A DNA stretch of 8,973 nt from Gammaproteobacteria bacterium (GTDB lineage Bacteria; Pseudomonadota; Gammaproteobacteria; Poriferisulfidales; Oxydemutatoraceae), in NCBI GenBank assembly GCA_007570905.1, contig RKSI01000204.1, forward strand, positions 1 through 8,973, read 5' to 3'. The notes beneath the pieces are model-generated. The model was given only the letters and a program-made list of their open reading frames with translations, was not told the origin of the DNA and ran no database searches. The stretch's first letter is position 1, and each line of letters starts with the position of its first letter. Below, in pieces: positions 1-5,700 of the stretch. The position numbers and the translations under genes were made by a program.

Positions 1-2597
1 TCGGTGATGGCTGTCTGGTGCGCGCCGGGCAGCATGACGCTGCCTGCGGCGATGGCGGCGGCGCGGTCCACATCAAAACTGACGGTGAAAGTCTCGGACG
101 CCTCGTTCAGGTCGTCGCCGGCGATCATGACACTGAAAGTCTGCGTGGTCGTGCCGTCGCCGCTGACGCTGAACTCCACCGCGCCGCTGGTGGCGCCCGT
201 GAGGTCGGCGGCCTGGGCGGTGCCGGGGGCAACGCTCCATGTAATCTGCAGAGGGGCGGTCAGCGCCGGGCCGGAGCGCACGATGGTATATGTCGCGGTG
301 CCGGGGTTGCCGTCCGAGCCTTCGGCGACGGTGCCCGGCGGGCTGTCCAGCGTGAAAGTGTGCGCGAAGCCCGTCCATTCCACCGCGACCGATGCCTGGT
401 TATTGGGCGCGTCCGCGATGTTGATTTCGCCGGCGGCGAAGTCTAATTCCTCTCCCCCCGTCCGATGCAAAGAGAATACATCAGTGAAGAACGAATCAGT
501 CGGCTGTTTTTCCACGCTGTCTATCGTCAGGGTCAGCGTACCCTCAGCGCCGCTGCCCCGCGCATCTGTGTTCGGAATGGTGACGGTTACTGTGTCCATG
601 GTTTCCGTGCCCATGGTCGCGCTGGTATCCCGGGTGAAGCTCAGGCGCCCGTTGGCGGAGTCCCCCGGGGTGACGCCTGAGCCAAGTCCGCCCAATGTGT
701 AGAGCACATCAAAGTTTCCGTCCGCACCCGCCGATGCGCCTGTCAGCGTGACAGTGAATTCCACCGACCCGCCCTCGGCAACGGTGTCCGTCGACGCAGC
801 GACAGAGACAGTAATCGGGTTGTTGTCCACGACGGTGTAGGTCACCGCAGTGGCGGGATACACAACATCGCCCCAGACGCCGCTGCCGTCAACGGAATCG
901 AGATGCTCGAACGAGTCGGGTGCTCTGGCGCTGTTCATTGCGACCCAGAACCTCTCTTCCGCCTCGTTAAGGTTGTCAGATCGAATCCCGTGGAACGCGA
1001 CTGGACCTTCCAGGTCATTGATTAAGGGAGCGAGACCGGCAATCGTGAGTGCGGCAGTGGTTGCTCCCGCTGAAACCACGAAAAAGGGGTGAACCTGCGA
1101 ACGCGCGATTACAGGGAGAGGCGTCGCAGCAAGGTAGGCATTTCCGGTCGCAAAGTCCGTGCCAAGTTCAGCGGCGTTGTGGGCGGGATTCGCGTTCGTG
1201 CTGGTCATATCCGGATCTCTCAGAATCAGCAGTTGCACAGCAAAAGGCCGGGTCAGTTCCGCGCCGAAATTCGCCACCACATCCACATCGGTGCTGCCCT
1301 CCGGGAAACTGCGCCCGCCGCTCAGCGTGATGCGCACCTGGTCGTCATCCCGAATGCTCGCGCTGACGCCGGCGCTGGGCCGCGTCTCGGCGGCGGCGAC
1401 CGACACGCTGAAATGTTCGGTGTCTTCGTTGCGGTTGTCGCCTGCGACCGTGATGGAGAACTCAACCTGCGTTGTCGGCGCCGCGGGCATTCTTGCCGTG
1501 CCTGTGATGGCGTCAAAGTCGTTGGCGGCGGTTTCGGATTCGCCGCTGACGGACGGGTCGCCGTGGGTGACGGTCCACACCAGGTCGGTGGCGGATTCAA
1601 AGGGATCGCCGGAAGAGATGCCGGCCCTGTACCAGACGGCGGCGCCGCTGTCGCTCTCGGCGACGACCGAAGTCGTGGCCGCGCCGCCGCCCGGCCCGTC
1701 GAGCATGGTGAGTTCCAGCGCGCGCGAGAAGCTGTCGTTGTCGGTGATGGAGGAGTCATAGCCGGCGCCGTAGGTGACCGTCGCGCGTTGCCCAAGGCCG
1801 GCCTCCAGGGTGATATTGAAGTTCTCGGTGTTCTCCGCAACGCTGTCGTCAACGATGTTGATGGTGAAGGTCTGGCTGGCATCGGCTGACTCGGTGAGAG
1901 TCACCGAGCCGGTTGTGGCGGCGAAATCGGCGTCGGTGGTGGGGTTGTCAGTGGGGTCGGCGGCCGTGCCGTGGTTAATTCTCCAGATAACGGTGCCGCT
2001 GGTCACGACGCCCTGGCGGGTGATGATGAATTCCGGCGAGGTGTTGGCCTCGTCAATCGCGGTGGGGCCTGCGGTGACGGCGATTTCCGCTTCGGGGTCG
2101 ATGATGGTGATGGTTCTGGACTGCACGCTGTAGGCACCGGGGTTGTCGTCCCAGATGATGGAGAGAACAAAGGTTTCAGCAGGCTCAAACCGCACATTGT
2201 CTGTAAGAATGTTGAGTGTGAAAACGTGCAAATTTCTGCGGGCGATTCGTCCGGGAGCAGCATCAGCAATAAATGCTCTGCTCGCGGGAATTACATCGCC
2301 GCCCGCACCCACAGTGGCCGGATTGTCGCCGCTGCCGGTAATCGTAACGGTTCCGCTCGCCGCCACCTGGCAACTGCTGCCGCAATCAATTGTGACTTGA
2401 ACGGTGGCCCCCTCATCGAAGGCGGCAAGGTTGGGGCTAAGGGTGAACCTGGTAACCCCGTTCTGCGCCTGCGCCTGCGCCGCCTGCGGCGCCAACAGCG
2501 ACGACAAGACAACGATGGCGGCGGCGGCCAGTCCCGGCCAGCGCAGGGAACCCCGGCGTGCGGCAAAGATGCCGGTGCAATGGTTTCTCATTTTCAT
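1..2597 (-). CDS. Large secreted Calx-beta repeat protein (N-terminal part, truncated by window edge)
   Basis: One uninterrupted minus-strand frame of 865 codons runs off the left edge, so the C-terminus and any anchor or secretion domain are unseen. Residues 1-44 look like a Sec signal peptide: basic start (R4, R14, R15, R19), hydrophobic GLAAAAIVVLSSLL at 22-35, then AQAQA cleavage sites near 42-44. About six beta-sandwich repeats follow, roughly at 46-167, 170-287, 293-418, 420-593, 595-692 and 738-865. Most end in an acidic turn such as ITDND, IRDDD or VVDNN. The Calx-beta signature D-x3-E-x2-E-x-F is visible at 251-260, 387-396, 541-550 and 828-837, with N134 in place of D in repeat 1; repeat 5 lacks it. 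Such domains usually bind Ca2+ in bacterial surface or secreted proteins, so adhesion or matrix is an inference. Domain 1 has a CGSSC pair (C72, C76). ATG 2597 has AGGG four bases upstream; ATG 2591 is the alternative. Confidence 0.88.
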   Translation of the reverse strand, partial: MKMRNHCTGIFAARRGSLRWPGLAAAAIVVLSSLLAPQAAQAQAQNGVTRFTLSPNLAAFDEGATVQVTIDCGSSCQVAASGTVTITGSGDNPATVGAGGDVIPASRAFIADAAPGRIARRNLHVFTLNILTDNVRFEPAETFVLSIIWDDNPGAYSVQSRTITIIDPEAEIAVTAGPTAIDEANTSPEFIITRQGVVTSGTVIWRINHGTAADPTDNPTTDADFAATTGSVTLTESADASQTFTINIVDDSVAENTENFNITLEAGLGQRATVTYGAGYDSSITDNDSFSRALELTMLDGPGGGAATTSVVAESDSGAAVWYRAGISSGDPFESATDLVWTVTHGDPSVSGESETAANDFDAITGTARMPAAPTTQVEFSITVAGDNRNEDTEHFSVSVAAAETRPSAGVSASIRDDDQVRITLSGGRSFPEGSTDVDVVANFGAELTRPFAVQLLILRDPDMTSTNANPAHNAAELGTDFATGNAYLAATPLPVIARSQVHPFFVVSAGATTAALTIAGLAPLINDLEGPVAFHGIRSDNLNEAEERFWVAMNSARAPDSFEHLDSVDGSGVWGDVVYPATAVTYTVVDNNPITVSVAASTDTVAEGGSVEFTVTLTGASAGADGNFDVLYTLGGLGSGVTPGDSANGRLSFTRDTSATMGTETMDTVTVTIPNTDARGSGAEGTLTLTIDSVEKQPTDSFFTDVFSLHRTGGEELDFAAGEINIADAPNNQASVAVEWTGFAHTFTLDSPPGTVAEGSDGNPGTATYTIVRSGPALTAPLQITWSVAPGTAQAADLTGATSGAVEFSVSGDGTTTQTFSVMIAGDDLNEASETFTVSFDVDRAAAIAAGSVMLPGAHQTAIT

Positions 2598-2699
2598 TCA
2601 ACCCTGTTTGTTATGGCGAGTCTCGCGTTTCCCGACGCAACCTTCGCGACCTTGCCCGCAGACGCCCCGCGCCGCAAGTTCGCTCCCGGCAAGGGCGGC

Positions 2700-2727
2700 A
2701 TTTTACCACAACCCCGCCCCACCGCAA
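2700..2727 (-). promoter_or_regulatory. Candidate promoter of the Calx-beta gene
   Basis: On the minus strand a -10-like TAAAAT lies at 2705-2700, preceded after 16 bases by TTGCGG (2727-2722), which matches the -35 consensus at three of six positions. Transcription would start near 2693, giving a leader of about 95 bases before ATG 2597. It lies downstream of the prs terminator, as expected for an independent unit. Only the -10 is convincing. Confidence 0.4.
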
Positions 2728-2778
2728 AACCGCTGCACGGCGGCGGATTTCCTGGCCTTCGGGCCATTATGGGGCACG

Positions 2779-2830
2779 AAAAACGGCGGCGCGGTGCGGT
2801 GGGCGGGCGCTTTGCCCACTTTGCGCCGCC
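2779..2830 (-). terminator. Rho-independent terminator downstream of prs
   Basis: Read on the minus strand, GGCGGCGC (2830-2823) pairs perfectly over eight bases with GCGCCGCC (2792-2785). A nested stem GTGGGC/GCCCAC (2819-2814 with 2804-2799) lies inside. The structure is followed, after one G, by TTTTT (2783-2779). It lies about 95 bases past the prs stop and would end the TPR-lolB-ispE-tRNA-prs transcript before the Calx-beta promoter. Confidence 0.65.
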
Positions 2831-2924
2831 CGCCCCGCGCTGTGCGACGCTCCTTGCCCGCTTGCGCCGTCCGGCGGGCCGGCTCCGAAGCCTGCACACG
2901 GCGACGCCGCCGCCGCCCGCCGCG

Positions 2925-3884
2925 TCACTCCATAAACAAACTGCTGATGGATTGTTCGCGGTTGACGCGCTGCATGGCCTGCGCCAGCATTGGCGCGATG
3001 CTGATTTGGCGGATGCGCCGGCACGCGGCGGCCTCCGGCGACAGCGGGATGGTGTCGGTGACTATCAATTCGTCGAGCGCCGACGCGGCGATCCGCGCGA
3101 CCGCGCCGCCCGACAGCACCGGGTGCGTCGCATATGCAAGCACCTTGCCGGCGCCCTGCCCTTTCAGCGCCGTCGCCGCCTCGCACAGCGTGCCGGCGGT
3201 ATCGACGATGTCGTCGATGATGACGCATTCCTTGCCGGCGACATCACCGATGATGTTCATCACCTCGCTTTCGTTCGGCTGCGGGCGGCGCTTGTCGATG
3301 ATGGCGAGGTCGGCGTCGTCAAGGCGCTTGGCCAGCGCCCGCGCCCTGACGACGCCGCCTACATCGGGCGACACGACGATGATGTTGCGCCGGTCGCCGG
3401 CGCGGATGTCGTCGAGCAGCACCGGCGAGGCATAAAGGTTGTCCACCGGCAGATCAAAGAACCCCTGCACCTGGTCGGAATGCAGGTCCACAATCAGCAC
3501 GCGGTTGGCCTGCACGCTGCTGACGATGTTGGCGACGACCTTGGCCGAAATCGGCACCCGCGCATAATGCGCGCGCCGGTCCTGGCGGCCGTAGCCGAAG
3601 TACGGTATCACCGCGGTAATCCGCCCCGCCGACGCGCGGTGCAGCGCATCTGTCATGATCAGCAGTTCCATCAGGTTGTCGCTGCCGGGGGCGCAGGTCG
3701 GCTGCACGATGAACACATCGCGGCCCCGCACATTCTCGTGTATCTCGACGCGCACCTCGCCGTCGCTGAAACGGCCCACGGTGGCCTTGCCAAGTTCCAG
3801 GCCGATGTGCTCGGCGACCCTGGCGGCCAGCGCGCGGTTGGCGCTGCCGGTGAACACCGACATCGTCGCTTCGTGGGAATTCAT
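2925..3884 (-). CDS. prs: Ribose-phosphate pyrophosphokinase (PRPP synthetase, class I)
   Basis: This cytosolic enzyme transfers pyrophosphate from ATP to ribose 5-phosphate to give PRPP, the precursor of purines, pyrimidines, NAD, histidine and tryptophan. The 319 residues compare with about 315 for E. coli Prs and align over the full length. Visible signatures are the flexible catalytic loop YFGYGRQDRR (95-104), the metal-binding DLHSDQVQGFF (133-143), VSPDVGGVVRARALAKRL (171-188), and the PRPP-binding loop VIIDDIVDTAGTL (221-233). The family often has DTGGTL in that loop; here it is DTAGTL. ATG 3884 is used. M8 (3863, MSVFTGSANRAL) would also fit the family N-terminus, and neither start has a clear Shine-Dalgarno sequence. 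The gene begins 34 bases after tRNA-Gln and is probably cotranscribed with it. The usual partners rplY and pth do not follow. Confidence 0.98.
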   Translation of the reverse strand: MNSHEATMSVFTGSANRALAARVAEHIGLELGKATVGRFSDGEVRVEIHENVRGRDVFIVQPTCAPGSDNLMELLIMTDALHRASAGRITAVIPYFGYGRQDRRAHYARVPISAKVVANIVSSVQANRVLIVDLHSDQVQGFFDLPVDNLYASPVLLDDIRAGDRRNIIVVSPDVGGVVRARALAKRLDDADLAIIDKRRPQPNESEVMNIIGDVAGKECVIIDDIVDTAGTLCEAATALKGQGAGKVLAYATHPVLSGGAVARIAASALDELIVTDTIPLSPEAAACRRIRQISIAPMLAQAMQRVNREQSISSLFME

Positions 3885-3918
3885 CGTTGCAACTTGTCGC
3901 CGGGCGTTTTCGGAAAAA

Positions 3919-3993
3919 TGGCTGGGCCGGCAGGATTCGAACCTGCGAATGCCGGGATCAAAACCCGGTGCCTTACCACTTGGCGACGGCCCA
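3919..3993 (-). tRNA. tRNA-Gln (anticodon UUG)
   Basis: The 75-base gene, including an encoded 3' CCA, folds as a full cloverleaf on the minus strand. The acceptor stem is TGGGCCG/CGGCCCA, the anticodon stem CCGGG/CCCGG with loop TTTTGAT gives anticodon TTG, and the T arm is GCAGG-TTCGAAT-CCTGC. The weak U1-A72 pair and discriminator G73 are the glutaminyl-tRNA synthetase identity features known from E. coli. It lies 11 bases after ispE and 34 before prs, a position conserved in Pseudomonas-like gammaproteobacteria. A TTTTT run (3918-3914) directly follows the CCA, so the tRNA stems may cause partial termination before prs (inference). Confidence 0.98.
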
Positions 3994-4003
3994 ACCCACC
4001 GGG

Positions 4004-4009
4004 ATTATA
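4004..4009 (-). promoter_or_regulatory. -10 element of a promoter for tRNA-Gln, overlapping the ispE stop codon
   Basis: A perfect TATAAT on the minus strand (4009-4004) includes the ispE TAA stop (4007-4005). The expected start, near 3997, is about four bases before the mature tRNA 5' end at 3993. The bases between -10 and start are GC-rich (CCCGGTG), as at stringently controlled rRNA and tRNA promoters. A -35 is poor: TGTACG after an 18-base spacer, three of six matches. It could drive tRNA-Gln and prs apart from the rest of the operon. Confidence 0.5.
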
Positions 4010-4919
4010 ACGCCTCGCCGCCGGTTTCGTACAGCGGGGCGTGCGCGGCCTCGTGCAGGGGCGCGCGCAGGCGGCGGTGCAGCGGCGATTCGGCGACGCC
4101 GCGCGCGACAAAACCGGCGAGGCCGGCGGGGTTGGCGCGCACCGCCTCAACGGCGCCGCGCCTGCCGTCAAACGCGGCGAAGAAGGCCGAGCCGGAGCCG
4201 GTCAGGCGCGGCGCGCCGACGCCTCGCCCTTGCAGCCACGCAAGGCCCTGCGCGATTTCGGGGCGGCGGCGCGCGGCGATTTCCTGAAAGGCGTTGACGG
4301 TGTCGCCGTTGCGGTAATCGCGCATCGTAACCGGCGCAAAGTCGCGGCGCAGGTCCGGCGCCTGAAACATCTCGCGGGTAGAAAGCCGCGCGGCGGGCGC
4401 CAGCACCGCATACCAGCGCCGCGGCAGGCGCACCGCGCGCAGACGCTCACCGGCGCCTTCCGCCCACGCGCTGCACCCGTTCACAAACACCGGCACATCG
4501 GCGCCGAGCGGCGCGGCAAGGCGCAGCAGGTCGGCGGGCGCGATGCGGCAGTCCCACAGGCGGTTCAGCGCCAGCAGCACCGTGGCCGCGTCCGAACTGC
4601 CGCCGCCGAGACCGGCGCCTGCGGGTATGCGCTTGGTGATGGTGATGTCGGCGCCGCACGGCGTTTCGGTTTCGGCTTTCAGCAGCAGCGCCGCCTTCGT
4701 CGCCAGGTTGTCGTCGCGCGCAATCTGCGGCGCGCCGTCGCACGCCACGCGCACACCGCCGCGCGGCTGCGCGACGATGGAGATTTCATCGCCGTAATCC
4801 AGCAGTTGAAAGAGTGTTTGCAGGTTGTGGCGCCCGTTGGCGCGGCGCCCGGTGATGTGCAGAAACAGATTGAGTTTGGCGGGCGCCGGCCAGCGGGTTT
4901 CGCCCGGCGCCGGTGTCAC
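4005..4919 (-). CDS. ispE: 4-diphosphocytidyl-2-C-methyl-D-erythritol kinase (MEP pathway)
   Basis: A GHMP-family kinase that phosphorylates the 2-hydroxyl of CDP-methylerythritol in isoprenoid precursor synthesis. Over 304 residues it shows the N-terminal PAPAKLNLFLHITGRR (11-26) with the substrate-binding Lys15, the ATP-binding glycine-rich loop PAGAGLGGGSSDAA (99-112), catalytic Asp141 in GADVPVF, MF185 matching the cytidine-stacking Phe of E. coli, and RLTGSGSAFFAAF (238-250). Unusually, the family motif DGYH reads NGRH (28-31), so the Tyr that stacks on cytosine is Arg. The C-terminus runs about 20 residues past the usual end and carries a small repeat, APLHEAAH/APLYETGG (286-301). The start is GTG 4919, which overlaps the lolB stop as GTGA (translational coupling). 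The stop TAA overlaps the tRNA promoter. Confidence 0.97.
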   Translation of the reverse strand: MTPAPGETRWPAPAKLNLFLHITGRRANGRHNLQTLFQLLDYGDEISIVAQPRGGVRVACDGAPQIARDDNLATKAALLLKAETETPCGADITITKRIPAGAGLGGGSSDAATVLLALNRLWDCRIAPADLLRLAAPLGADVPVFVNGCSAWAEGAGERLRAVRLPRRWYAVLAPAARLSTREMFQAPDLRRDFAPVTMRDYRNGDTVNAFQEIAARRRPEIAQGLAWLQGRGVGAPRLTGSGSAFFAAFDGRRGAVEAVRANPAGLAGFVARGVAESPLHRRLRAPLHEAAHAPLYETGGEAL

Positions 4920-5602
4920 CGCCGCCTGTCACGCACAACGCCGCTCCATGACGCAATTGATATGGACACGGTGGTGTCGGCGCCGGCGCCGTTGCCGTCT
5001 TGCAGCCGCGACAGGCCGACTTTTTCGGGCAGGTCGTGCAGCACATTCCAGCCGGTGTAGCGCACCCGCCAGCCGTCCTGGCTGAACGACAGCGGTTGTC
5101 CGGCGTCCATCGTCGCCTCGTCGGGGCGCGTGCCGTAGGCGGGCACGCCCGCGATCCAGTAGCGCAGGTTGCCGACCGGCACATCGGTGTACAGCAGATT
5201 GCGGATGAGTTCCTCCGGCGTCGCGGCTTCGGTGCGCCGCCCCGATGCGCCGGTGGCCGCCGCGGTGCCGCCGAATTCGCCGTTGATGACCATCAGCGTG
5301 CCGCCGAGCAGACTCGACAGGCGGATGTCAAAGCGCGGCCCGTTTTGCTTCCAGTCAAACTGCCCGCGCCAGCCGGAACCGCTGCGGCGCACCGCGATGC
5401 GCCCGCGCGCATGCCACGACCGCAGGTTGTTCGCCTTTGCGCGCTGCGCCAGCAGGTATTCAAGGGACGCTTCGGTGGGGTCTTGCGCCACCGGCGGCTG
5501 ATGGGCGCAGCCCGCCAGCGCCAGCGCGCACGCCAGCGCGCAGGCCGGCGCGCGCGGCGCAAGGGGCCGGCGGCGCGGTGTTTGTGGGGGTTGCCGGTTC
5601 AT
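4916..5602 (-). CDS. lolB: Outer-membrane lipoprotein LolB
   Basis: LolB receives lipoproteins from periplasmic carrier LolA and inserts them into the inner leaflet of the outer membrane; it is itself a lipoprotein. The 228 residues begin with a basic stretch (R3-R17) and hydrophobic ACALACALALAG, ending in the lipobox ALAGC with Cys32. Ala at +2, not Asp, fits outer-membrane sorting. The body matches LolB: SWHARGRIAVRR (62-73), WRGQFDWKQNGPRFDIRLSS (78-97), the LLGG loop (98-101), PEELIRNLLYTDVPVGNLRYWIAG (129-152), and LPEKVGLSRLQDG (191-203). The start ATG 5602 has no Shine-Dalgarno and overlaps the stop of a 33-codon mini-ORF. The stop overlaps the ispE start by four bases. A TATAAT (5631-5626) may provide its own promoter. 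The order lolB-ispE-prs is typical of gammaproteobacteria. Confidence 0.95.
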   Translation of the reverse strand: MNRQPPQTPRRRPLAPRAPACALACALALAGCAHQPPVAQDPTEASLEYLLAQRAKANNLRSWHARGRIAVRRSGSGWRGQFDWKQNGPRFDIRLSSLLGGTLMVINGEFGGTAAATGASGRRTEAATPEELIRNLLYTDVPVGNLRYWIAGVPAYGTRPDEATMDAGQPLSFSQDGWRVRYTGWNVLHDLPEKVGLSRLQDGNGAGADTTVSISIASWSGVVRDRRR

Positions 5603-5700
5603 GTTCGGTTCATCTTGTGTGGGGGATTATAGAGGAAACCCGGCGCGCCCGGCATTGCCCGCATTGCCCGCGTTGCCGCGTTGCCCGCTTTGCCGTTCAT
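5599..5700 (-). CDS. Possible 33-codon linker ORF between the TPR gene and lolB
   Basis: ATG 5700-5698 overlaps the stop of the TPR gene (ATGA, 5700-5697). The frame stays open for 33 codons (MNGKAGNAATRAMRA at the N-terminus) and its TGA (5601-5599) overlaps the lolB ATG (ATGA, 5602-5599). It would let ribosomes pass from the TPR gene to lolB by re-initiation. The first bases, ATGAACGGCAA, resemble the lolB start, ATGAACCGGCAA, apart from one indel, hinting at a duplicated start region. It shows no domain, and a near-repeat of nine bases makes up much of it. It may be a chance frame or leader rather than a real peptide. Confidence 0.3.
   Translation of the reverse strand: MNGKAGNAATRAMRAMPGAPGFLYNPPHKMNRT
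5626..5631 (-). promoter_or_regulatory. -10 element of a possible lolB promoter
   Basis: The minus strand has a perfect TATAAT (5631-5626) in a short AT-rich patch of otherwise GC-rich DNA. The start would fall near 5619, with a leader of about 17 bases to the lolB ATG. No good -35 is seen at 16-18 bases. It would let lolB-ispE be expressed apart from the TPR gene. Confidence 0.4.
5654..5688 (-). repeat. Short tandem repeat, four units of GCGGGCAAY
   Basis: Minus-strand units GCGGGCAAC (5688-5680), GCGGCAAC (5679-5672, one base short), GCGGGCAAT (5671-5663) and GCGGGCAAT (5662-5654) lie head to tail between the TPR gene and lolB. The missing base in unit 2 shifts frame within the linker ORF. 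Copy number could vary by slippage and would alter the spacing and frame linking the two genes. Confidence 0.7.

Larger units (their letters stand above)
2598..2924. other. Intergenic region between prs and the Calx-beta gene
   Basis: This 327-base gap separates two minus-strand genes. It holds a terminator (2779-2830) and a candidate promoter (2700-2727), described separately, and a small hairpin at 2750-2763 (TGGCC, CGAA loop, GGCCA). The short open frames crossing it, about 64 to 101 codons, are rich in Arg, Ala, Gly and Pro with no recognisable domain, and look like GC-rich noise. I see no trace of rplY or pth, which commonly follow prs in gammaproteobacteria. The gap therefore looks like a boundary between the housekeeping operon and an accessory gene. 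Confidence 0.7.

Noticed and set aside
4..702. A 232-codon plus-strand open frame opposite the Calx-beta gene
   Set aside because: The minus frame shows a signal peptide and repeated domain signatures; the plus frame shows only their mirrored composition.
2703..2899. Small minus-strand ORFs in the prs/Calx-beta gap, as possible rplY or pth remnants
   Set aside because: The translations show no L25 or peptidyl-tRNA hydrolase motif and run through the terminator hairpin.
3919..3993. tRNA-Gln as an attachment site for an integrated element
   Set aside because: No integrase and no second copy of the tRNA 3' end is visible, and prs follows directly in its usual place.
1971..4010. A 679-codon plus-strand open frame
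   Set aside because: It lies antisense to the start of the Calx-beta gene and all of prs, both clearly real, and its Arg/Ala/Gly/His-rich translation has no domain. It is a high-GC shadow frame.
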